DNA of 53,592 bases from Acinetobacter rongchengensis. GTDB lineage: Bacteria; Pseudomonadota; Gammaproteobacteria; Pseudomonadales; Moraxellaceae. Location of the stretch: the NCBI RefSeq assembly GCF_003611475.1, contig NZ_RAXT01000020.1:1-53592 (forward strand), read 5' to 3'. The notes beneath the pieces are model-generated. The model was not told the origin of the DNA, made no database searches, and worked only from the letters and a program-made list of their open reading frames with translations. A program made the translations under genes and the position numbers. Of this stretch, positions 1 to 7,525 are shown piece after piece (the first letter of the stretch is position 1; every line of letters begins with the position of its first letter).

Positions 1-48
1 TTTAAAATAGTATCGAAGTTAAATAGCATTGAAGTAACGATCTCAATT

Positions 49-528
49 TCAACAATCGGAATGATTAAAATCTTGTAAGGCTGTAATCAATTCTGCTGAA
101 ATACTGCTGATCGTGACTTCACGAACCATTTCGTCATCTGTTTTTTGAATATCAATCACATGGTCTGCTTGTGGAATTTCTTCACCACCTTTCGATGGCC
201 ATTCAAATAAAAACAAAGCATGCGCAACATCTAAATAATCACGGATACCCATTAATTCAAGTTCATATGGATCATTTAGGCGATACAAATCAAAATGAAA
301 AATATCTTTCCCAGCAATATTATAGGGCTCAACCAGTGTATAGGTTGGGCTTTTAACAGCACCCTTATGCCCTAAACTTTGTAACCAATAACGACTCAGT
401 GTCGTTTTGCCTGCACCTAAATCACCAATAAGATAAATTACGCCTTCAGCAATATGTTGCGCTAATTTTTGCGCTAATTTTTGGGTATCTAATTCATTGC
501 TTAGGCTTAATTTACATGAATATTGCAT
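49..528 (-). CDS. tsaE: tRNA threonylcarbamoyladenosine biosynthesis ATPase TsaE
   Basis: TsaE is the small P-loop ATPase that works with TsaB and TsaD to put threonylcarbamoyl on A37 of tRNAs reading ANN codons. The sequence shows the Walker A motif GDLGAGKTT about 35 residues in, followed by the family blocks SPTYTLVEPY and HFDLYRL and the C-terminal LFLFEWPSKGG. Length (159 residues) is normal for the family. A TTG 21 bases upstream (549) is in frame, but the ATG at 528 fits the family N-terminus better. A 12-bp unit is directly repeated inside the gene near 459-484, giving a duplicated KLAQ tetrapeptide, probably a harmless slippage event. Nothing recognisable lies in bases 1-48. Confidence 0.93.
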   Translation of the reverse strand: MQYSCKLSLSNELDTQKLAQKLAQHIAEGVIYLIGDLGAGKTTLSRYWLQSLGHKGAVKSPTYTLVEPYNIAGKDIFHFDLYRLNDPYELELMGIRDYLDVAHALFLFEWPSKGGEEIPQADHVIDIQKTDDEMVREVTISSISAELITALQDFNHSDC

Positions 529-691
529 AGCACTCACGACAGATTTCAAACGAATGCTTATGATAACATTGCAAAGCTTTTAATGTAAAAATATGCACAG
601 AAATATCAACTTTGCATTGGATTATTCAAAAAACTCAGCCAAATCACGTTAACACTAAATCGCTAACACTGTATCGATAAAAATTTTCTAC

Positions 692-2011
692 TCACGCATG
701 TTGAGCATTTTTAGCAACAATATCAGCAAGATCATCCACCAATTGCGTAATATCTTGCTGACTCAATTCCGACAAAGTAATTCTTAACCCAAACTGCGTA
801 TTTTCAACAAAAAAATCTTCTCCTGTACGCACTAACCAACCTCTTTCGAGTAATGCTTGCGCATAATATTTTGGTGTGTCCAATTCTAACCACACATTTA
901 AACCATCAAATTGTTTGGCACACTTTAATTGCTTTTGCTGCATCAAATTTACAAAAGCATGATTTAAATCTGAATAATACTGTTTGACCTGTTTTAAATG
1001 TTGTTCAAATTTCTCAGCCGTGAGTAATTGATAAACAATATTTTGCAATAAATGACTGACCCATGAGGTGCCAGAATTCATTTTTTTGTCTAATAATGCA
1101 GAAGTATGCGGATCACAGCAAATAAAACAAAAACGTAAATCAGGGCCTAAATATTTAGATACAGAACGAAGGACAGCCCAATTTTGCGTTGTTTCAGGAA
1201 TAATATGGTAATACTCAGCATGGGAAATGGCTGAAAAATGATCATCAATTAAAACTAAGGTGTTTGGATAAGCCGCTAAAAGATTCTTGATTAAAATAGC
1301 TTCCTCACGATTTAAACTATAACCCGTTGGATTATGCGCCCGTGGTGTAATAATCAATGCTTTGACATGTTTATTTAGTGCATTTTCAATATCTGTCAGA
1401 TTAAATCCCGCATGATTGACTTGAATTGAATGTATTTGGAAATGATTATTTTCAAGAATTTTTATACTGTTTATAAATCCAGGGCTTTCAATTGCCACAT
1501 GATCTTGTGCCAATAAATATGCAGAAAGAATACGCTCTATTCCATCAATTGCACCATAAGATAATGCTAAACATGCTTCTGGGTGAATGGTGAAAATATC
1601 AGAAAAGATTTGGGTCTCAGCATACTTTTTTAATTGCTGATGATAAATATCTTCACCATATAAACCTGCTCGAACATTTTGAAAATTGACGCTTTGCAAG
1701 TTTGGAAGTAAATCACGATTTGGATTTCCATGTGCAATATCAATCAATTCAGGGCTTAAATTACGCTGACTCCCTTCGCCACCTCGTGATTTGGAATAAC
1801 GAACTTGAGTGCCTAAGCGTTTATTGGTTTGTATCACACCAAGTTTAGCCAATGCTGTATAGGCTGTAGAAATCGTATTGCGGTTAACGCTTAATTGCTT
1901 TGCTAATTCACGAATATTAGGCAAGGTGTCACCTTCCTGATAAACACCTTGTGAAATAAGAAATCGAATACTCTCTTGTATTTCTTTAGCATTCTTTCCT
2001 TGAATTCTCAT
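692..2011 (-). CDS. MocR-family regulator (GntR HTH fused to aminotransferase-like domain)
   Basis: This is a transcription factor of the GntR/MocR type. An N-terminal winged helix (GDTLPNIRELAKQLSVNRNTISTAYTAL) is joined to a fold-type I aminotransferase-like domain. The PLP-site residues are all present: the NPTG block, the paired Asp of VLIDDHF and the Schiff-base lysine in SVSKYLGPDLR, so it should bind PLP as effector or cofactor. It is the last gene of a six-gene operon and starts a few bases after the amidotransferase stop. The longest frame begins at a TTG (2035) without a ribosome-binding site; the ATG at 2011 is preferred. MocR proteins usually control genes next to them, here probably its own operon. 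The function is known at family level only. Confidence 0.88.
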   Translation of the reverse strand: MRIQGKNAKEIQESIRFLISQGVYQEGDTLPNIRELAKQLSVNRNTISTAYTALAKLGVIQTNKRLGTQVRYSKSRGGEGSQRNLSPELIDIAHGNPNRDLLPNLQSVNFQNVRAGLYGEDIYHQQLKKYAETQIFSDIFTIHPEACLALSYGAIDGIERILSAYLLAQDHVAIESPGFINSIKILENNHFQIHSIQVNHAGFNLTDIENALNKHVKALIITPRAHNPTGYSLNREEAILIKNLLAAYPNTLVLIDDHFSAISHAEYYHIIPETTQNWAVLRSVSKYLGPDLRFCFICCDPHTSALLDKKMNSGTSWVSHLLQNIVYQLLTAEKFEQHLKQVKQYYSDLNHAFVNLMQQKQLKCAKQFDGLNVWLELDTPKYYAQALLERGWLVRTGEDFFVENTQFGLRITLSELSQQDITQLVDDLADIVAKNAQHA

Positions 2012-2043
2012 AAAAATATCAATTCTGCTCAACAATATTCACA

Positions 2044-2742
2044 TTATATGTGACTTAAATTATTTAACCAATCCTTCAACATAAGTCGCCCTGCTTCGGT
2101 TAACTGTTCACCATAAGTCAATGCATCTTGTCTTAATTGATGAATATCAATATTGGCTTTATTTAACTCACAGGTATGCCCGATTAACCATTTTTCAATG
2201 TCTTTATAATTAACTTCAGGATGGAACTGTACTGCCAAAATTTGCCGCCCTATGCAAAAGGCCTGATTCTGATAATAATCAGAACTGGCCAAATGCGCAC
2301 CTTGTATAGGCAAATCAAAAGTATCTCCATGCCAATGCAAAACATGTTTACCATCTAAAAACCTGAGTGGCGAAGCAAGACCTAAATCACTGATTTGCAA
2401 ACGCCCCCAACCAATTTCTTTGTGATGTCCTGCATAAACATTTGCGCCAAGTGCATCAGCAATCAATTGAGCCCCCAAACAAATACCAAAAGTTGCATAA
2501 TTCAACGCCAAGCGCTGTTTGAGCAGTGCAATTTCCGTTGCTAAAAATGGATATGTATCTACCTCATACACACCAATCGGCCCACCAAGAATAAATAGCG
2601 GTTGCTTTGAAGCAAATGCAGGGGTTAAATCATCAACCCCTGCTTGCAAATAATGAATATCATAGCCTTCATGATTTAAAAGCTCTGAGAATATACCTAA
2701 ATCCTCAAAGCTGAGATGCTGAACCACATGAATTGTTTTCAT
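2044..2742 (-). CDS. class I glutamine amidotransferase (GMP-synthase-like GATase)
   Basis: This is a stand-alone class I glutamine amidotransferase domain of 232 residues. The nucleophilic cysteine sits in FGICLGAQL (Cys88) and the His/Glu pair in VQFHPEV (His174, Glu176), with the oxyanion block FILGGPIG; the catalytic triad is therefore intact. Proteins of this group either deliver ammonia from glutamine or hydrolyse gamma-glutamyl amides, and sequence alone does not separate the two. A good ribosome-binding site (AAGGAA) precedes the ATG, and the gene starts 9 bases after the diiron oxygenase stop, inside the six-gene operon. In that setting it could supply ammonia or remove a gamma-glutamyl protecting group. 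It is not GuaA, which would carry a synthetase domain. Confidence 0.85.
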   Translation of the reverse strand: MKTIHVVQHLSFEDLGIFSELLNHEGYDIHYLQAGVDDLTPAFASKQPLFILGGPIGVYEVDTYPFLATEIALLKQRLALNYATFGICLGAQLIADALGANVYAGHHKEIGWGRLQISDLGLASPLRFLDGKHVLHWHGDTFDLPIQGAHLASSDYYQNQAFCIGRQILAVQFHPEVNYKDIEKWLIGHTCELNKANIDIHQLRQDALTYGEQLTEAGRLMLKDWLNNLSHI

Positions 2743-2751
2743 AAAAATTCC

Positions 2752-3732
2752 TTATTCGACGTCAATATTTAAATCAGAAAAAATTTGTATTGCCCAAGCC
2801 TGATCAAAAAAACCCACACTTTTGCATAAATCAATTAAGTCACTACAATCAATCTTGTCTAAAGCGACTTCATTGTCTTCTCGGCAATCATTGATCAACT
2901 CTTTATTTTTTCTAATTTTGAGTTGAACTAAAATTCTGCTCCACAAATCAAAATCTTTGTTTGCAAACCATAAAACGGATTGAGCTAACATCCTCACCAA
3001 GAACTCTTTCTGCGTAGCATCCAGTTTCACAATCATTTGTTTGGTAATTTCAGTGAAAATTTTAGAATGGGCTAATTCATCATTTCTATGCGCTGCAACC
3101 GTGGCTTGATTAAAAGGCTGAATGGTATTATTCGAACTCAGCTGCTCTAAATAATCACTAACAAAAATCTCTGAAACGATGGATGCCGCTAACTGAATAA
3201 GTCGTTTTTTCCATTGTTCAGGATGCTTTTGTTGTTCTCGTTTTAAATTGTCGGCGAGAGAAAACTCACCAAAATCAATATTTTTTAAATCTCGTTTATA
3301 TTGGCAGATTAGATTTGCATTTTTTACGAGTAATATATGGTAAGCCTCATCAACCAATGTTTCACAAACCAACTTATGTATAATAGGAGAAGACAATCCT
3401 GGTATTTTATTATTTAAAATATCATTACAACTTGGTGTAACGATATCACTTTCTATACAAACTGTTTTTTCATTATAAACCAACCAACCACAACTTAAAA
3501 TTTTGCTTTTCTCAGAACAATCTAACTCATTAAAAATATAATGCTCAGAAAATGGCAATAACTCTTCAATAAAGTCTGGCTTATCTACGTTATAATTTAG
3601 ATAATCTGGGGTTTCTTTACCGACCATTGAACGTTGTCGCCAACTATTGTGAATAGTCGATAAAAGTTTAATTGAGTTATTACTATCTTTGGAGATATTA
3701 TCGATTAAAAAATTGTTCATTACTTTTCTCAC
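2752..3732 (-). CDS. AurF-family diiron N-oxygenase
   Basis: The best match by motif is the AurF (p-aminobenzoate N-oxygenase) family of non-haem diiron enzymes, which oxidise amines to hydroxylamine or nitro groups. Seven candidate iron ligands are visible: Glu94 (CIES), Glu129 and His132 (DEAYH), Glu188 (SEIF), and His215, Glu219 and His222 (HRNDELAH). The intervals of 35, 3, 56, 27, 4 and 3 residues nearly reproduce those of AurF as I recall them (Glu101, Glu136, His139, Glu196, His223, Glu227, His230). Numbering is from a GTG at 3732 that overlaps the aminotransferase stop; an ATG at 3720 is the alternative start. The protein is soluble with no signal peptide. The substrate is unknown. 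The gene looks more AT-rich than its neighbours, a hint of transfer. Confidence 0.82.
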   Translation of the reverse strand: MRKVMNNFLIDNISKDSNNSIKLLSTIHNSWRQRSMVGKETPDYLNYNVDKPDFIEELLPFSEHYIFNELDCSEKSKILSCGWLVYNEKTVCIESDIVTPSCNDILNNKIPGLSSPIIHKLVCETLVDEAYHILLVKNANLICQYKRDLKNIDFGEFSLADNLKREQQKHPEQWKKRLIQLAASIVSEIFVSDYLEQLSSNNTIQPFNQATVAAHRNDELAHSKIFTEITKQMIVKLDATQKEFLVRMLAQSVLWFANKDFDLWSRILVQLKIRKNKELINDCREDNEVALDKIDCSDLIDLCKSVGFFDQAWAIQIFSDLNIDVE

Positions 3733-4901
3733 AGATTAAGGTTATTCTTCATGAAACAATACAAATTTTCGCAAAAATAATTAATATCATACTCAGATAT
3801 AAAAAATGACGGTAATAGTCGTATAATCTTATTCTGGGTGACATTAATTAATATCTTATGATTAATTAACATTTTCTCTGAAATATTAAACACCTCTTCA
3901 TCCAATTCAATTGCAATCATTAAACCCATTCCTCGAATTGATTTAATACCTCGCACACTGGTAAATTTTGATTGTAATTTATTAATAAAATATTCTCCTT
4001 TTTCTCTATTTTTCTGAACAAACTGATCTCTTTCAATTATTTCTAATACTTTATAAGCGACACGACAAACTAAAGGATTCCCGCCAAAAGTTGAACCATG
4101 CATCCCTGGTTTCAACAGATTGTTCAGTTCTTCGCTTACTAGACATGCACCTATAGGGAGACCATTGGCGAGACCTTTAGCCAAAGTGAGTACATCTGGA
4201 ATAATTTCAGCTTTTTGATGATAAAACCAATAGCCTGTACGCCCTAAACCACATTGCACTTCATCAAATATGAGTAAACATTGATATTGATGACATAGCT
4301 TTCTTAATTGCTTTAAATACAATGTAGATGAAATATTTACCCCCGCTTCACCTTGTATAGGTTCCAACATCACTGCACATACATGATGCTGCTCTAACTT
4401 GGCTTGAAGATCATCAATATCATTGAAATCAACAAAGATAAAATCATCTAAAAGTTTCCCAAATTGTTGTTTATACTTGTTATTGCCTGTTGCAGATAAC
4501 GCACCTATGGTTCTGCCATGAAATGCATGCTTCATGACAATAATTTTAGGGTCTTTGATCTTATTTTCATGTGCATATAATTTTGCAATTTTAATTGCTG
4601 TTTCATTGGCTTCCGTACCTGAATTACAAAAAAATGCCGCATTTAAATTTGATATTTCAACCAGCTTATCACTGAGTTTTTTAGACCATTGATGAGTAAA
4701 TAAATTCGATAAATGAATATAATGTTCAATTTGCTGATTAATTTCTCGATTGATTTCATCATTCTTATGCCCAAGATTATTTACACCAACACCTGAGGTC
4801 ATATCTAAATATTTATTTCCAGCATCATCCCAAATATAACAACCATCACCTTGGGTAAAATTTATATCTATTTTTTGATAAAAATTAATTAAGCTACTCA
4901 T
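3729..4901 (-). CDS. class III PLP aminotransferase (acetylornithine aminotransferase-like)
   Basis: This is a fold-type I, class III aminotransferase of 390 residues resembling ArgD and ornithine/4-aminobutyrate aminotransferases. Visible marks are NSGTEANE (93-100), the cofactor Asp in IFDEVQCGLGRTG (Asp213) and the PLP lysine in TLAKGLANGLPIGA (Lys242). Such enzymes move an amino group between an omega-amine or aldehyde and 2-oxoglutarate. The start codon follows the stop of the 90-residue gene directly, and its stop overlaps the start of the diiron oxygenase, so the three are probably co-translated. The context (diiron N-oxygenase, amidotransferase, no arginine genes) argues for a specialised substrate rather than arginine synthesis. 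The exact substrate cannot be read from the sequence. Confidence 0.87.
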   Translation of the reverse strand: MSSLINFYQKIDINFTQGDGCYIWDDAGNKYLDMTSGVGVNNLGHKNDEINREINQQIEHYIHLSNLFTHQWSKKLSDKLVEISNLNAAFFCNSGTEANETAIKIAKLYAHENKIKDPKIIVMKHAFHGRTIGALSATGNNKYKQQFGKLLDDFIFVDFNDIDDLQAKLEQHHVCAVMLEPIQGEAGVNISSTLYLKQLRKLCHQYQCLLIFDEVQCGLGRTGYWFYHQKAEIIPDVLTLAKGLANGLPIGACLVSEELNNLLKPGMHGSTFGGNPLVCRVAYKVLEIIERDQFVQKNREKGEYFINKLQSKFTSVRGIKSIRGMGLMIAIELDEEVFNISEKMLINHKILINVTQNKIIRLLPSFFISEYDINYFCENLYCFMKNNLNL

Positions 4902-5174
4902 TTATACAATCTCAGTACGGTTATAATCATCATAAGGTTCTAATTCATAATGCGTTGAGAAAATCTTTGTCGTCCCATTCTCAACCAAAAGAATCCTTTT
5001 TTCATTGGTGCCTTTATAAACTTTAATCTGTTGATCTTTACCTTCTATTAGCCGAATAAATTCAGATAAATCTTTTTCTGGAAAATTATTTCCAGTAATA
5101 AATCGGCCTAAAAGACGCTGTAGATGATAAATTTCGACTTGATAAACATAATCCATAAGATTCTCTTTAATCAT
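4902..5174 (-). CDS. small protein of unknown function in the diiron/aminotransferase operon
   Basis: I do not recognise this 90-residue protein. It is hydrophilic, without cysteines, signal peptide or membrane segment, and ends in an acidic stretch (YELEPYDDYNRTEIV). The ATG overlaps the YggS stop as ATGA, and the stop abuts the aminotransferase ATG, so it is almost certainly translated as part of the operon. A second ATG six codons in (5156) has a better ribosome-binding site (AAGAGA), so the real protein may be 84 residues. Position between two PLP enzymes suggests an accessory or chaperone-like subunit, a substrate-carrying peptide, or a small regulator. These are guesses. Confidence 0.7.
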   Translation of the reverse strand: MIKENLMDYVYQVEIYHLQRLLGRFITGNNFPEKDLSEFIRLIEGKDQQIKVYKGTNEKRILLVENGTTKIFSTHYELEPYDDYNRTEIV

Positions 5175-5887
5175 TCAGGCCAATAATAGCTATCTGGTAA
5201 GTTTCTATGTCCAAAAATAGCTTGCCCAACTCGAATATCCGTTGCGCCTTCCTCTATTGCGATTTCAAAATCACCTGACATTCCCATAGATAATCTAGAA
5301 ATTTCGGGATAACTGGCCTGAGTTTCGATTAACAATTCTTTTAATGTTCTAAAACAACTCCTCACTTTTTGCTCTTCATGGCTATGAATAGCTAAAGTCA
5401 TTAAACCGACGATGTTTAAATGATCAAGCTTTTCTACTTCTGCTAAAAAATCGGTTAATTCATGAGGCTGTATGCCATATTTACTGGCTTCATTTGAGGT
5501 ATTCACTTGAATAAAAACATCTAATTTTTTATCGATTGCACTCAGTTCATTGTTCAATTTGTTTGCGAGTCGAATACTGTCTAAGGCATGAAACTCGGAA
5601 ATATATTGAACAATCTGTTTTACTTTATTGGTTTGTAAATGACCGATTAATATCCAGTTAACCTTTTCAGACTTTAATTGCTCAGCTTTAGAAATGAGTT
5701 CTTGTACTTTATTTTCACCAAACCGTGTCACACCTAAATCTATTGCATTTTGAATAGTCTCAAGTGGCTTGGTTTTGGTGACAGGAATAAGTCTGATTTG
5801 TTGAGGGCTTCTCCCCGTTTTGAGGCATGTATTTTGTATGCATTGCTCTAAATCAGCTAAATTCTTTGTTAGATACTGTACGTCCAT
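5171..5887 (-). CDS. YggS/PROSC-family PLP-binding protein
   Basis: This 238-residue protein belongs to the YggS/PLPHP family, single-domain TIM barrels that bind PLP and balance vitamin B6 and amino-acid pools without a known catalytic reaction. The PLP lysine is visible in IPVTKTKP (Lys38), followed by FGENKVQEL, NWILIGHLQTNK, FIQVNTSNEASKYG, GLMTLA, LSMGMSGDFEIAIEEGATDIRVG and a closing IFGHR, so the full barrel is present. It is the first gene of the six-gene operon, not next to proC or pilT where the housekeeping copy often sits, so it may be a pathway-dedicated paralogue. Ribosome-binding site AAGAG precedes the ATG. Its role here is inferred as PLP delivery or protection for the aminotransferase. 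Confidence 0.88.
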   Translation of the reverse strand: MDVQYLTKNLADLEQCIQNTCLKTGRSPQQIRLIPVTKTKPLETIQNAIDLGVTRFGENKVQELISKAEQLKSEKVNWILIGHLQTNKVKQIVQYISEFHALDSIRLANKLNNELSAIDKKLDVFIQVNTSNEASKYGIQPHELTDFLAEVEKLDHLNIVGLMTLAIHSHEEQKVRSCFRTLKELLIETQASYPEISRLSMGMSGDFEIAIEEGATDIRVGQAIFGHRNLPDSYYWPE

Positions 5888-5901
5888 CTCTTACTCATCA
5901 C

Positions 5902-5954
5902 TTTTGACCTAGGTCAAAAATAATATAAATAATTTTTAAAAGACATCACTTCAA
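5902..5954 (-). promoter_or_regulatory. promoter with perfect 18-bp palindromic operator for the six-gene operon
   Basis: On the minus strand a -35 box TTGAAG (5949-5954) and a -10 box TATTTA (5926-5931) are separated by 17 bases. Just downstream, at the predicted start of transcription, lies the perfect palindrome TTTTGACCTAGGTCAAAA (5902-5919), 15 bases before the YggS start codon. A dimeric repressor bound there would block initiation. The MocR protein encoded at the end of the operon is the obvious candidate, although MocR sites are often direct repeats, so another regulator is possible. The palindrome is seen directly; the promoter boxes are inferred. Confidence 0.55.
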
Positions 5955-6096
5955 AACCACAAATGTAACTAAAGTTTTCTAATGCATGATCTCAATAAAA
6001 GATTTTTTAAAGGTTTATATGAATATTATTTGAAATGATCTACTGCGCAAAAACATGTTTTAATTTAAGATAGCGCATTTAAAATCTAAATCATTT

Positions 6097-7008
6097 ATGA
6101 AAAAACCTCGCTTTAAATTTATTCCACCCATGATCAATGGCGTAAATGCAAGCCAAGTTTATCTACCCAAACTCAAACAAGAACCTTCTTCTTTATTTCA
6201 CTTTTTATGTGAACAATTCCCTCATATTTCTATAGATGAATGGCAGCAACGTTTTGACGATGGACTTATTTTGGATCTGCATGGAAATGCATTAAATTCA
6301 TCTGCTGCATTCCAACACAATACACACATTTTTTATTATCGCTTTTTGGCAAATGAAGTTCACGTACCGTTTCAAGAAAAGATTCTATTTGAAAATAATG
6401 ATTTAATGGTGATTGATAAACCACATTTCCTTACCATTAGCCCCACTGGTCAGTATGTTCAAGAGACTTTATTGGTTCGATTAAAAAAGACCACGAATAA
6501 TCCAGATTTAACCCCTATACATCGTTTAGACCGTGAAACTGCGGGAATCGTATTGATTTCTAAACAGCCCTCTACGCGTGGCCTGTATCAACAAATGTTT
6601 GCAGAACGTAAAGTTCAAAAGCTTTACCATGCCATTGCGCCTTACCGTGACACTTTAACATTTCCATGTGAAATCAGTTTACGTATGGAAAAAGGGCACC
6701 CTTTTTACACCATGCAGGTGGTGGATGGTATTGCCAACTCACAAACAACGGTTGAGATGATGTCACATGATCAATATTGGGCAAAGTATCAACTGAAACC
6801 GTTAACGGGCAAACAGCACCAGCTTCGTGTCCACTTAAATAGCTTAGGCATTCCGATTAAAAATGATCCTTTTTACCCAGAAGTCATACACAAAAAAGAA
6901 GATGATTTTAGTCAACCATTACAACTTTTAGCCAAACAAATTGAATTTAAGGACCCTGTAACACAGCAAGACATGCATTTTTGTTCTGAATACGAATTGA
7001 CACTGTAA
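6097..7008 (+). CDS. RluA-family pseudouridine synthase
   Basis: This enzyme should isomerise uridine to pseudouridine in rRNA or tRNA. The catalytic aspartate lies in the family motif PIHRLDRETAGIVL, and the C-terminal block LTGKQHQLRVHLNSLGIPI is also typical. Its 303 residues exceed the short RluA form; the first 90 or so residues form an extra N-terminal part that lacks a clear S4 domain. It is transcribed away from the diiron operon, with about 210 bases between the two starts. The target base cannot be decided from sequence; 23S rRNA or tRNA position 32-type sites are the usual choices. Confidence 0.9.
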   Translation: MKKPRFKFIPPMINGVNASQVYLPKLKQEPSSLFHFLCEQFPHISIDEWQQRFDDGLILDLHGNALNSSAAFQHNTHIFYYRFLANEVHVPFQEKILFENNDLMVIDKPHFLTISPTGQYVQETLLVRLKKTTNNPDLTPIHRLDRETAGIVLISKQPSTRGLYQQMFAERKVQKLYHAIAPYRDTLTFPCEISLRMEKGHPFYTMQVVDGIANSQTTVEMMSHDQYWAKYQLKPLTGKQHQLRVHLNSLGIPIKNDPFYPEVIHKKEDDFSQPLQLLAKQIEFKDPVTQQDMHFCSEYELTL

Positions 7009-7113
7009 TTCTTATGTAATGACAAATGTACGACTTTTTGATGATTAGACATTGAAATTCTAAATACTTTGATTAAAATAGACTTTCAAACTCAAATTTG
7101 TTTGGTTTAATCC

Positions 7114-7425
7114 ATGAGAAAAACGGAAGTCTATCAAGTACGCCTTGATTCACAAGAAAAAAAACAGGCGTTTGCTGTATTTAAACAATTGGGAATCACC
7201 CCTGCACAAGCAGTTCGCCTTTTTTTTAAGCAAGTTGTGATTACAAAATCAATCCCCTTCGCTATTGAAAATCAGAATATTAATATGGATCAATTGTTAA
7301 AATTGAGAAAAATTAAGCAAGAACAGCAAAACGGTCAGTTGAATAACACTGCTGACTTGGTCGATGATGATGAAGATCTGTTTGCGGAGTTGAATGCAAT
7401 CTTGGGTGAAAGTGACAAAAATTAA
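7114..7425 (+). CDS. RelB/DinJ-family antitoxin, no toxin gene alongside
   Basis: The N-terminus has the ribbon-helix-helix form of RelB/DinJ antitoxins: a basic beta strand (TEVYQVRLDSQEKKQAFAV) followed by FKQLGITPAQAVRLFFKQV. The acidic C-terminus (LVDDDEDLFAELNAIL) is where such antitoxins wrap their toxin. Normally a RelE/YafQ RNase toxin gene overlaps or follows closely. Here the next 100 bases hold no such gene or visible remnant, and the following gene is a GNAT. It is therefore an orphan antitoxin, or a regulator derived from one. No strong ribosome-binding site precedes the ATG. Confidence 0.8.
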   Translation: MRKTEVYQVRLDSQEKKQAFAVFKQLGITPAQAVRLFFKQVVITKSIPFAIENQNINMDQLLKLRKIKQEQQNGQLNNTADLVDDDEDLFAELNAILGESDKN

Positions 7426-7525
7426 CAGTGTTGCATTTTAAAACAATTCATTAAGTTTACTTTTGATTTTTTTGGGTATGCTCTTTTACAAGGAAATATA
7501 AAAATTCATTGTTAGGGGTATATCA

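Noticed and set aside
459..484. 12-bp direct repeat in tsaE as a functional element
   Set aside because: It keeps the frame and only duplicates four residues; most likely replication slippage.
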